Source: Candidatus Scybalocola fimicaballi
Lineage (GTDB): Bacteria; Bacteroidota; Bacteroidia; Bacteroidales; Paludibacteraceae
Direction of reading: 5' to 3'
NCBI GenBank assembly: GCA_002317115.1
Contig: DCIP01000121.1
Coordinates: forward strand, 1 to 13,469
Length of the DNA stretch: 13,469 nt
Made by a program: the position numbers and the translations under genes. A model generated the notes under the pieces. The model saw only the letters and a program-made list of their open reading frames with translations. It was not told where the DNA came from and made no database searches. Below, in pieces: positions 1 to 6,703 of the stretch (positions within the stretch are counted from its first letter, which is position 1; each line of letters starts with the position of its first letter).

Positions 1-143
1 ACCTCTAGCTCCTGCTCACCGTTGATCTTGATCTTTACAGGACCTGATGCAACCAAAAACTTCTTTGCGACAAGAAGGATTGCAACAAGCGTCAATACTA
101 CTGCGAGGAATACTCCAATACTTGCTAAAATCAAATTCTCCAT
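1..143 (-). CDS. nqrF: NqrF, Na+-translocating NADH:quinone reductase subunit F (partial, N-terminus only)
   Basis: NqrF is the NADH-oxidising entry subunit, carrying FAD and a 2Fe-2S cluster and passing electrons into the Nqr complex at the inner membrane. Only the first 47 residues are in the window; the rest runs off the left edge. They show an N-terminal hydrophobic segment (about residues 4-26) followed by KKF and the start of a ferredoxin-like strand (VKIKING), the expected NqrF layout. The ATG at 141-143 is supported by a strong Shine-Dalgarno sequence at 151-156, and the gene begins 16 bases after the nqrE stop. FAD, NADH and cluster-binding residues cannot be checked. Identity rests on the short N-terminus plus its position as the last nqr gene. 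Confidence 0.9.
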   Translation of the reverse strand, partial: MENLILASIGVFLAVVLTLVAILLVAKKFLVASGPVKIKINGEQELE

Positions 144-150
144 TTTTTAT

Positions 151-156
151 TCCTCC
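151..156 (-). promoter_or_regulatory. Strong Shine-Dalgarno site of nqrF
   Basis: The minus strand reads GGAGGA seven bases before the nqrF ATG, a near-perfect anti-SD match. It lies in the 16-base gap after the nqrE stop codon and confirms the nqrF start. Most starts in this window lack such a motif. Confidence 0.7.
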
Positions 157-159
157 ATA

Positions 160-786
160 TTAAATGTTAAGACCAGAGAAACACATGAATGCCATAGCCA
201 TAAGTCCTACAGTGATAAATGTAAGACCTAGACCTTTTAATGCAGCTGGAGCAGCATTGTAGCTCATCTTTTCACGAATTGCAGCCAAACCTACGATTGC
301 CAATAGCCAACCAAGACCTGAACCCAATGCGTATGCTAGACAGTCTGACACACCACCGATATACTGTGTGCTGTCTGGAGACATTGTGATTCTCTGCTGC
401 ATGAATAGAGACGCACCCATGATTGCACAGTTTACAGCGATCAATGGCAAGAAGATACCAAGTGATGCGTAAAGTGATGGGCTGAACTTCTCAACTACCA
501 TCTCCACCAACTGTACGATACCAGCGATTACGGCGATGAATAGGATGAAGCTCAAGAATGACAAATCAACATCCTTTACCAAACAATTTGGTCCTAGAAC
601 CTTTGTATATAGTAGGTAGTTGACTGGCAATGTAACGCACAACACGAAAATTACAGCAAGACCAAGTCCTAGCGCTGTCTTCACATTCTTCGAAACGGCA
701 AGGTAAGAACACATACCTAGGAAAAATGCGAAAATCATATTGTCGACGAAAATCGACCTTACAAATAAACTAATAAAATGTTCCAT
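160..786 (-). CDS. nqrE: NqrE, Na+-translocating NADH:quinone reductase subunit E
   Basis: NqrE is one of two homologous integral membrane subunits (NqrD and NqrE) that sit back to back in the Nqr complex. The 208-residue protein has the usual family length and is almost entirely hydrophobic, with about six membrane segments. Cys26 (GMCSYLAV) and Cys120 ([10 protein letters not shown]) fall where Vibrio NqrE has cysteines that hold an intramembrane iron-sulfur centre together with NqrD; their role here is inferred from that family knowledge. The ATG at 784-786 is preceded by a moderate AGGAA motif. The gap to nqrD is 23 bases. RnfE/RnfA-type subunits are homologous, but the neighbours nqrA, B, C, D and F fix the assignment. 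Confidence 0.95.
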   Translation of the reverse strand: MEHFISLFVRSIFVDNMIFAFFLGMCSYLAVSKNVKTALGLGLAVIFVLCVTLPVNYLLYTKVLGPNCLVKDVDLSFLSFILFIAVIAGIVQLVEMVVEKFSPSLYASLGIFLPLIAVNCAIMGASLFMQQRITMSPDSTQYIGGVSDCLAYALGSGLGWLLAIVGLAAIREKMSYNAAPAALKGLGLTFITVGLMAMAFMCFSGLNI

Positions 787-809
787 ATTATTTTCCTAAA
801 TACCTGTTG

Positions 810-1427
810 TTATTTCTCCTGCAACTCTGGGTTCTTTGCTCTCATAAACCAGATGATGCATCCTAGGATGATCAACGCCATTGGTGGCATAAGCATCAAA
901 CCACAGTTCATATAACCTAGCTCGTATACGCAGTCTGGAATAATCTGGATTCCAAACAAACATCCAGCACCGAATAGCTCGCGGATTGCAGCTACGATAA
1001 CCAAGATGATTGCGTAACCAAGACCGTTACCGAAACCGTCGATCAATGAGTCAACTGGACCATTCTGCATTGCGAATGCCTCAAGACGACCCATCAAAAT
1101 ACAGTTAGTGATGATCAAACCGACATACACTGACAAAGCTACGCTCACGTCGTATGCGAATGCCTTCAAAACCTCACTTACGATTGTTACCAATGTAGCG
1201 ACAACAACCAACTGAACGATGATACGGATACGATTTGGAATTGTGTTTCTCAACAAAGAGATAACAACGTTTGCTACAGCAAGGATGATTGTTACAGACA
1301 ATCCCATTACGATTGCTGGCTCAAGCTGTGCTGTAACAGCAAGCGCAGAGCATATACCAAGCACCTGCACAGCCACTGGGTTGTTCAATCCAAGTGGTGT
1401 AAGAAATGTTTCTTTAAGATTACTCAT
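810..1427 (-). CDS. nqrD: NqrD, Na+-translocating NADH:quinone reductase subunit D
   Basis: NqrD is the integral membrane partner of NqrE in the Na+-pumping NADH:quinone reductase. The 205-residue product is of normal length with about six hydrophobic segments. Family motifs are visible: NPVAVQVLGICSALAV near the N-terminus, ITNCILMGR around residues 107-114 and DGFGNGLGYA around 130-139. Cys26 and Cys109 match the positions expected to ligate the shared NqrD/NqrE iron-sulfur centre. The ATG at 1425-1427 follows a very strong Shine-Dalgarno site at 1436-1443, and the nqrC stop is 18 bases upstream. The order C-D-E is the conserved one. Confidence 0.95.
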   Translation of the reverse strand: MSNLKETFLTPLGLNNPVAVQVLGICSALAVTAQLEPAIVMGLSVTIILAVANVVISLLRNTIPNRIRIIVQLVVVATLVTIVSEVLKAFAYDVSVALSVYVGLIITNCILMGRLEAFAMQNGPVDSLIDGFGNGLGYAIILVIVAAIRELFGAGCLFGIQIIPDCVYELGYMNCGLMLMPPMALIILGCIIWFMRAKNPELQEK

Positions 1428-1435
1428 TTGTATAC

Positions 1436-1443
1436 CCTCCTCT
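1436..1443 (-). promoter_or_regulatory. Strong Shine-Dalgarno site of nqrD
   Basis: The minus strand reads GAGGAGGG eight bases before the nqrD ATG, inside the 18-base nqrC-nqrD gap. It fixes the nqrD start and is unusually strong for a Bacteroidetes gene. Confidence 0.7.
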
Positions 1444-1445
1444 AC

Positions 1446-2315
1446 TTATTTTTTCAACTCGTCTTTAACTTCTTTCTTAATAGAGTCAACCTTCTGGATT
1501 TTCTCCTCAACTACGCTGAAGTCACCGTAACCTTCCTTACCTGCATTTTCAGCAGCCTTTGCCTCTGCCTCCTTAGCAACTGTAGCAGCACACTTTGCTG
1601 TCGAATCAGCAGCAGCCTCTACATTTGTTGCATCAGAGTTAGCTTCTGTAGCTACAGCTGAAGCCAAGAATGATTTGTATCTCTTCAAGCAGTCTTTCAA
1701 CATTGCGTCAACACCCTTAGATGTGATTGTACCTCCAGAGATACCATCAACCTCACAAGATGAATCTGCAACCTTTCCGTTCTTAACAACGCTCAAAACA
1801 ATGTTTCCATCCTTTGAAACTGTCTTGCCCTTGAACTGCTCTGAGAAGAATGACTTTGCGATCTCAGCACCTAGTCCTGGAGTCTCACCCTCGTGTCCGA
1901 AGTAAGTTCCAAATACTGTGTTCTTATCTTCGTTCAAAGCAACATAACCCCAGATTGGTCCCCAAAGACCAGCACCTCTAACTGGGAAAAGATACTTCTT
2001 CTCACCGTTAACTGTGCACTCAAAAACGTGAAGCTTAGTTGTATCAGAATAGTTTGTCTGGAAATTAGCCTCGCTCTGCTCTGAAAGAGTACCGTCAGCA
2101 TTCAAAACGAAATCCTTAACCATACTCTGATAATTATCAGCGACGTCGCCTTCTTTTACATTCAAAGCACTAAGAATCTGCTTCTTTGTATCCAACTTTA
2201 CATTCTCCATCTGCTTGTCTTTCAAAGAAGATGAGATGAAAGCAAGTAGGAAAGCCACAATAATAACCATTATCGTAGCATAAAGGATAGTATAAGTATT
2301 ACTATTTTTATTCAT
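1446..2315 (-). CDS. nqrC: NqrC, Na+-translocating NADH:quinone reductase subunit C, with a long C-terminal tail
   Basis: NqrC is a single-span subunit whose large periplasmic domain carries a covalently bound FMN that relays electrons within the complex. Residues 8-29 form the membrane anchor. The FMN-binding domain follows, with PVRGAGLWGP (111-120), GHEGETPGLG (140-149) and the flavinylation motif DGISGGTIT (190-198), where Thr196 is the expected phosphoester-linked residue. The motif has SGGT rather than the SGAT seen in NqrB-type sites. The family domain ends near residue 217 (KRYKSFL). About 72 further residues, rich in Ala, Glu and Lys, make this 289-residue protein longer than the roughly 230-260 I expect for the family. 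The tail stays in frame to a clean stop, and nqrD follows normally, so it does not look like a frameshift artefact. ApbE, the usual flavin transferase, is not in this window. Confidence 0.95.
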   Translation of the reverse strand: MNKNSNTYTILYATIMVIIVAFLLAFISSSLKDKQMENVKLDTKKQILSALNVKEGDVADNYQSMVKDFVLNADGTLSEQSEANFQTNYSDTTKLHVFECTVNGEKKYLFPVRGAGLWGPIWGYVALNEDKNTVFGTYFGHEGETPGLGAEIAKSFFSEQFKGKTVSKDGNIVLSVVKNGKVADSSCEVDGISGGTITSKGVDAMLKDCLKRYKSFLASAVATEANSDATNVEAAADSTAKCAATVAKEAEAKAAENAGKEGYGDFSVVEEKIQKVDSIKKEVKDELKK

Positions 2316-2333
2316 TTTCTGCTCTTTTAATGA

Positions 2334-3542
2334 TTATTTATTAAGACGTTTCAATCTCTTATTGATGTTGCTCTGTACGAAACAGTAGTCAATCAACGCT
2401 GCGAACAAGTTCATCAACAAGATTGCCAACATCATACCCTCTGGATAACCAGGGTTCATACAACGGATTACGATTGCGACAACTCCGATCAAGAATCCGA
2501 AGATGTACTTACCGCAGTTTGTACGTGGAGAAGTAACTGGGTCAGTTGCCATAAATACAGCACCGAAGCAGAAACCACCTACTGCCAAATGCTCCATCCA
2601 GTCAAGGTTCCAAACCTGATTTGTCTCGCTTCCGATTGCGTTGAACAAGAATGCTGTGCAAGCACCACCAATGAATACGCTGATCATTGTTCTCCAGTTA
2701 GCAACACCAGACCACAATAGAATAGCGGCACCAATCATGATTGCGATAACACTTGTCTCACCGATTGAACCTGGCAACAAACCGATAATCATATCGTTAA
2801 GAGTTGCAGTCTCACCAATAGCATTTGTAACTGTTGTTGTTGTACCAGTTGCTACCTGACCTAGAGCAGTCGCACCAGTGAAACCATCTACAGTATTGCT
2901 TGCCAAATCGTTACCTAGACCGAAGATCGACTCCTTAGCGATCCAAACCTGATCACCACTCATCTTTGTAGGATAAGCGAAGAACAAGAATGCACGAGTG
3001 ATCAATGCTACGTTGAAGATGTTGTAACCTGTACCACCGAAGATCTCCTTTGCGAAGATAACTGCGAATGCAGTTGCTACAGCGATGATCCATAGTGGAC
3101 ACTCAACTGGAACGATCATTGGGATCAACATACCTGAAACCAAGAATCCCTCCTGAATCTCCTCATGTTTCCACTGTGCTACTGTAAACTCGATTCCAAG
3201 ACCAACCAAGTAAGAAACGATGATCTTAGGAAGAACTGCCAAGAATCCGAAGCAGAAAACCTCCATGAAGCTTGCCTGGTCAAGTGTACCTGCTGCCAAA
3301 TAGTTCTGGTAGCCGACGTTGTACATACCGAAAAGCAAAGCTGGGATCAAGGCAATCACAACAAATGACATCACACGCTTGCTGTCGATTGTGTCGTGAA
3401 TATGTGTTCCGCTCTTCGAAACTGTGTTAGGCACGAACAAGAATGTCTCGAAACCATCGAACACAGAACGGAACGCTGAAAGTTTGCCGCCCTCCTCAAA
3501 GTTTGGCTTCACTTTATCCAGAAAATTCCTTAAAGCTTTCAA
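2334..3542 (-). CDS. nqrB: NqrB, Na+-translocating NADH:quinone reductase subunit B
   Basis: NqrB is the large membrane subunit that carries covalent FMN and riboflavin and is tied to Na+ translocation and the quinone site. The 402-residue length is normal. Visible features are the N-terminal KPNFEEGGKL stretch, many membrane helices, SGMLIPMIVP (136-145), FGGTGYNIFNVAL (168-180), and the flavinylation motif DGFTGATALG (219-228), with Thr225 the expected FMN attachment residue. The start appears to be TTG at 3540-3542: the only upstream in-frame codons before a TAA are ATA, AGT, GAT and AAA, and the next ATG is at residue 58, inside the conserved domain. The resulting N-terminus (MKALRNFLDK) looks like those I recall from Bacteroides NqrB. 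No good ribosome binding site precedes it. The gene sits 30 bases after nqrA. Confidence 0.95.
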   Translation of the reverse strand: MKALRNFLDKVKPNFEEGGKLSAFRSVFDGFETFLFVPNTVSKSGTHIHDTIDSKRVMSFVVIALIPALLFGMYNVGYQNYLAAGTLDQASFMEVFCFGFLAVLPKIIVSYLVGLGIEFTVAQWKHEEIQEGFLVSGMLIPMIVPVECPLWIIAVATAFAVIFAKEIFGGTGYNIFNVALITRAFLFFAYPTKMSGDQVWIAKESIFGLGNDLASNTVDGFTGATALGQVATGTTTTVTNAIGETATLNDMIIGLLPGSIGETSVIAIMIGAAILLWSGVANWRTMISVFIGGACTAFLFNAIGSETNQVWNLDWMEHLAVGGFCFGAVFMATDPVTSPRTNCGKYIFGFLIGVVAIVIRCMNPGYPEGMMLAILLMNLFAALIDYCFVQSNINKRLKRLNK

Positions 3543-3572
3543 TTTATCACTTATTTAAATTATTACTCTTAA

Positions 3573-4934
3573 TTATGCCAACTCCTTACGCAAGAAATCC
3601 AATCCCTCACGTACAATTCTCTGAGTCTCAATCTTAGATGTGCAGACATACTCACATAGAGCGAAATCCTCAGGAGCTACCTCGTAGATACCAAGCTGCT
3701 CCATCTTGTCGATGTCCTTATCCATGATTGCCTTTACCAAGAACTCTGGCAAGATATCCATTGGGAACACTGCATCGTACTCACCGCTCATGATGAACGC
3801 ACGCTCACCACCGTTAAGGTTAGTATCTGCAACGTACTCCTTCTTGTCGCCAAGCAACCAAGAGCAGTATGAACGGCTTGTGCTGAACTTGTTAAGACGA
3901 GGCAAGATCCATCCTAAGAACTCGTTGTTCTTGTTACCCTCAGGGATAACTGTGATCTGGTGTGCGAATGCTCCGATGAAACCATCCTTGCAAACCTGAC
4001 GTCCAGTCAACGGATTTCCGCTGATGTATCTTACGTTCTCCTCAGAAACCTGTCCCTTCACGATTGAAGCGATCTCAGCTCCTGGATATGTCTTATAATA
4101 TGAAGGCTTTGAAACTGATGATCCTACAAGAGCGATTAGTCTTGAGAAATCAACTACTCCCTTCTTGAATGCAGAACCGATAGCCACAACATCGTATGGG
4201 CTGATTGTCCATACTACCTCACCCTTGTTGATTGGGCTGATGTGGTTGATCTGTACACCAACGTTTCCTGCTGGATGTGGTCCCTCAAACTCAGTGATTG
4301 TAACACCCTTCAACTCCTTGAATGCACGTGATGCAGAATCCTTGTGTGTTGAGACGTATACCTTGCCAGTTGTCAACTTTGCAAGAGCGTCAACACCAAG
4401 CTGCAACTCATCCTTGCACTGTGTGTAGTCGAACACATAGTCGTAAGATGGTGCCAACGGAGCTGAGTCGAATGCCGAAATGAAGATAGCCTTAGGGCAA
4501 TCATTAGGATTCGCAACTACATCGTATGGACGCTGGTTGATGAATGCAAAGAATCCACTCTCCAAAAGAATCTTCTTTACATCGGCTGAGCTTAGCTGTG
4601 AAGGCTGTGCTTTTTCGAATGGTACAGACTCGAACTTACCATCCGACTTCAACCTAATATCCAATACCTTTCGTCTCTCACCTCGATTCACAGCCTCAAC
4701 TGTTCCGCTACATGGAGAGACAACCTTTAAATCTGGGTTTGCCTTGTCGTAAAACAACACCGAACCCACCTTCACTGCATCACCCTCCTTAACAGCAACT
4801 TTTGGAGTCATGCCGTGAAAATCGTCAGGGCGCATAGAAAAAAACTGACTCTGCAAAGCATCAGACTTTGTCTCTGCTGCCTTACCCTTCAGTTTAATAT
4901 CCAGGCCTTTTTTGATTTTAATTGATTCAGCCAT
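3573..4934 (-). CDS. nqrA: NqrA, Na+-translocating NADH:quinone reductase subunit A
   Basis: NqrA is the first gene of the operon and encodes the peripheral, cytoplasmic-face subunit related to RnfC and linked to quinone binding. The 453-residue length is typical and there is no membrane segment. An N-terminal barrel-sandwich region (KVAVKEGDAVKVGSVL, then SPCSGTVEAVNRGERR, about residues 45-88) is followed by FEGPHPAGNVGVQINHI (216-232), the family hallmark. The C-terminal PEDFALCEYVCTSKIETQ segment (421-438) is also typical. The ATG at 4932-4934 is the first in-frame start and gives the expected N-terminus (MAESIKIKKGLDIKLKG). No Shine-Dalgarno motif is seen; the leader is AT-rich, as is common in Bacteroidetes. 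A promoter lies about 35-67 bases upstream. Confidence 0.96.
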   Translation of the reverse strand: MAESIKIKKGLDIKLKGKAAETKSDALQSQFFSMRPDDFHGMTPKVAVKEGDAVKVGSVLFYDKANPDLKVVSPCSGTVEAVNRGERRKVLDIRLKSDGKFESVPFEKAQPSQLSSADVKKILLESGFFAFINQRPYDVVANPNDCPKAIFISAFDSAPLAPSYDYVFDYTQCKDELQLGVDALAKLTTGKVYVSTHKDSASRAFKELKGVTITEFEGPHPAGNVGVQINHISPINKGEVVWTISPYDVVAIGSAFKKGVVDFSRLIALVGSSVSKPSYYKTYPGAEIASIVKGQVSEENVRYISGNPLTGRQVCKDGFIGAFAHQITVIPEGNKNNEFLGWILPRLNKFSTSRSYCSWLLGDKKEYVADTNLNGGERAFIMSGEYDAVFPMDILPEFLVKAIMDKDIDKMEQLGIYEVAPEDFALCEYVCTSKIETQRIVREGLDFLRKELA

Positions 4935-4968
4935 AAATGGATCTAAAAAATTTATTAAAAATTATGGA

Positions 4969-5001
4969 CAAAGTTAAATATTTTTAACGATTATGTAACA
5001 A
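4969..5001 (-). promoter_or_regulatory. Predicted nqr operon promoter (Bacteroidetes type)
   Basis: On the minus strand, TAACTTTG (4976-4969) is a perfect match to the Bacteroidetes -7 consensus TAnnTTTG. A TTG at 5001-4999 can act as the -33 element, with a 22-base spacer that is slightly longer than ideal. Transcription would begin near 4962-4964, giving a leader of about 30 bases before nqrA. The surrounding 147-base gap is very AT-rich and is the only sizeable non-coding stretch in the window. Confidence 0.6.
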
Positions 5002-5063
5002 TCAACTCCGTTTTTTTGACTTTTATACGCCAAATATTGGATAAAACAAACAATTTTTCGTTA

Positions 5064-5091
5064 ATCATCAATCATCAACCATCAATCGTCA
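5064..5091 (+). repeat. Heptanucleotide tandem repeat across the MBL gene stop codon
   Basis: Four consecutive seven-base units are seen on the plus strand: ATCATCA (5064-5070), ATCATCA (5071-5077), ACCATCA (5078-5084) and ATCGTCA (5085-5091), with a decayed fifth unit to 5098. The array encodes the last residues of the MBL-fold protein (LIDD), includes its stop codon at 5082-5084 and runs into the intergenic region. Divergence increases toward the coding side. Confidence 0.75.
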
Positions 5092-5894
5092 ATCAATTCT
5101 ACCGTTTCCAAATCATACGGCACCTCTACCCTACCCGAGAATCCCTGTTTTGCCTCTGCAGTGTATTTTTCCTTTCGTGTCGCCAACGTCTTCTCCTCTG
5201 TATGGTAAAGCAAGATGTTCTTCACTCCCAATGTCGACGCGATCTCTCCGGCGTCTTTCGCTGTACTGTGATGCTTTTCGTATGGTCGGAAAACTTCTCT
5301 GTCGTCGTACAGACAGAATGCCTCACAAAGCATCCAATCCGCACCCTTCACATATCCCGCACATTTCTCATTGTATGGCTCATCTCCAAGGCAGACGACG
5401 CTGAGATTTTTATAATCCATACGGTAGCCAAACTGCTCTAATTTTGTGGAGTGGATTGAGAAGGCTGTGAAGCTCGCGCCAATGGCTTCAAACTTATCAC
5501 CGTCGGCAACTTCATGAATCAAAATTCCCTTTCCTACCTCCGACGCAATCTTTTTTGGCAACATTTCCGTCACCATCATATTTAATAGTCCACAAAGGTG
5601 CGAATGACTATAAATATGGAAAATCCCATTATATTCTCCACGATGTATGGCTGTGGAAATCATACGCACTATCCAAAGAGCTCCAAGAAAGTGGTCGGTG
5701 TGGGCATGAGTAAGAAACATAGCATTCAAACTGCGGTAATCGATGCCCGATTTTTCAAGCTGGACAAGCACTCCGTTGCCGCCTCCAGCATCTGTAAGAA
5801 GATTTCCTTCGTCTGTGGAAATCACAAAACATGTGTTGTAGCATTTAGTCACAAGGGCATTACCTGTGCCCAACATTGTAATTTTAGCCTTCAT
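5082..5894 (-). CDS. MBL-fold metallohydrolase, RNase Z-like, function unknown
   Basis: This 270-residue protein has the full metal-ligand set of the metallo-beta-lactamase fold in the RNase Z-like layout. It starts with a GTGNALVTK loop (9-17), then DAGGG (35-39), the signature HAHTDH (63-68), His148 in a SIHSTKLEQFGYR block, Asp171 (LGDEP), HHSTAKDAGEIA (208-219) and His231 (LLYHTEEKT). The HST-x-xDAG block is typical of RNase Z relatives. No signal peptide is apparent, so it is probably cytoplasmic. It is the last gene of the cobalamin operon, four bases after the ABC ATPase, which suggests co-transcription. The chemistry implied is metal-dependent hydrolysis of a phosphodiester or similar ester; the substrate is unknown. 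It could be a true tRNA 3' processing enzyme, but the sequence differs from what I recall of housekeeping RNase Z. Confidence 0.85.
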   Translation of the reverse strand: MKAKITMLGTGNALVTKCYNTCFVISTDEGNLLTDAGGGNGVLVQLEKSGIDYRSLNAMFLTHAHTDHFLGALWIVRMISTAIHRGEYNGIFHIYSHSHLCGLLNMMVTEMLPKKIASEVGKGILIHEVADGDKFEAIGASFTAFSIHSTKLEQFGYRMDYKNLSVVCLGDEPYNEKCAGYVKGADWMLCEAFCLYDDREVFRPYEKHHSTAKDAGEIASTLGVKNILLYHTEEKTLATRKEKYTAEAKQGFSGRVEVPYDLETVELIDD

Positions 5895-5898
5895 ATTA

Positions 5899-6675
5899 TC
5901 ATTCTATTTTGGATACAAAAATACAATTTTCATAACCAAAACACTCTTTCATAATCCCTTTTTCTATCATTTCCGACGGAGTATTTACAATCAGTTTCTT
6001 CTCGTCGTTCAACAACCATATCTTATCAGAGAATTGTAATGCTTGCTCTAAGTCGTGCGTTGAGATGATAATTGTCTTATCACAATCGTGTGCAAGTGTC
6101 CTCAAGATCTGCATTGTTTTCACTTTACTTGGATAGTCGAGAAATGACGTTGGCTCATCCAGGATAATCACCGTCGTTTCCTGTGCGATGGCTTTTGCAA
6201 TCAACACTTTTTGTCGCTCTCCATCAGAAAGCGTGTCGACGGTACGATTTCTATATTTTTCCATTCCTACTATGCCAATAGACTCGTCTATTATCTTCTT
6301 ATCATCCTGACTTAGTTTTCCCCAGAATCCAGTATAGGGGCTGCGTCCCATCGCTACTAAATCAAAAACTGTCATATTGGGGATCGGTTTGAAATTTGTT
6401 GTGACGATACTTATCAAGCGAGCTCTTTCCTGTATGCTGTAATCAGATATGTCTTTTCCTTCCTGCACTACCCTACCCTCAAGAATCGTTTGGAATCCGG
6501 CAATCGTTCTTAATAATGTCGACTTGCCACAACCGTTGCGACCGACCAAACTAATCAGTTCGCCTTTCTCAAACGAGCCATTCAAACCGGAAGCTATAAT
6601 TGTGGTTTTATTTCCAGACTTATACCCAATTGTTGTATTTATCAACTCAATTGTAATATTCTTCATTTTATTCAT
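5899..6675 (-). CDS. ABC transporter ATP-binding protein, FecE/BtuD type, probably for corrinoid uptake
   Basis: A 258-residue ABC ATPase that would power a FecCD-type importer at the cytoplasmic face of the membrane. Visible motifs are Walker A GRNGCGKST (45-53), a Q-loop region near residues 91-100 where the usual Gln is not obvious (VTTNFKPIPN), the signature LSDGERQ (149-155), Walker B VIILDEP (169-175) and the switch His207 (ISTHDLEQ). Length and motif order match the iron-siderophore/cobalamin subfamily. The likely membrane partner is the permease at 7888-8877, separated from it by the two CbiA genes. Location in a cobalamin operon favours a corrinoid or precursor substrate, but iron-chelate transport cannot be excluded. 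A second ATG at residue 4 is an alternative start. It begins 28 bases after the CbiA C-terminal half. Confidence 0.88.
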   Translation of the reverse strand: MNKMKNITIELINTTIGYKSGNKTTIIASGLNGSFEKGELISLVGRNGCGKSTLLRTIAGFQTILEGRVVQEGKDISDYSIQERARLISIVTTNFKPIPNMTVFDLVAMGRSPYTGFWGKLSQDDKKIIDESIGIVGMEKYRNRTVDTLSDGERQKVLIAKAIAQETTVIILDEPTSFLDYPSKVKTMQILRTLAHDCDKTIIISTHDLEQALQFSDKIWLLNDEKKLIVNTPSEMIEKGIMKECFGYENCIFVSKIE

Positions 6676-6703
6676 TTTCTGTAAATAGCCAACATAATCG
6701 AAA

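Noticed and set aside
5030..5040. Short inverted repeat CCAA...TTGG upstream of the nqr promoter as an operator
   Set aside because: Only four paired bases per arm in AT-rich DNA, easily due to chance.
4935..5081. Cobalamin riboswitch or intrinsic terminator in the intergenic region
   Set aside because: At 147 bases and with a promoter inside, the gap lacks a recognisable B12 box or a GC-rich hairpin followed by a T run; a riboswitch would be expected upstream of base 13469 instead.
5016..5441. Plus-strand open frame of 141 codons covering the intergenic region and the MBL gene 3' end
   Set aside because: It lies antisense to a well-supported MBL gene, shows no recognisable domain and begins in AT-rich promoter DNA.
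5598..5954. Plus-strand open frame of 118 codons opposite the MBL gene
   Set aside because: Antisense to the conserved HAHTDH-containing gene and without any family features.
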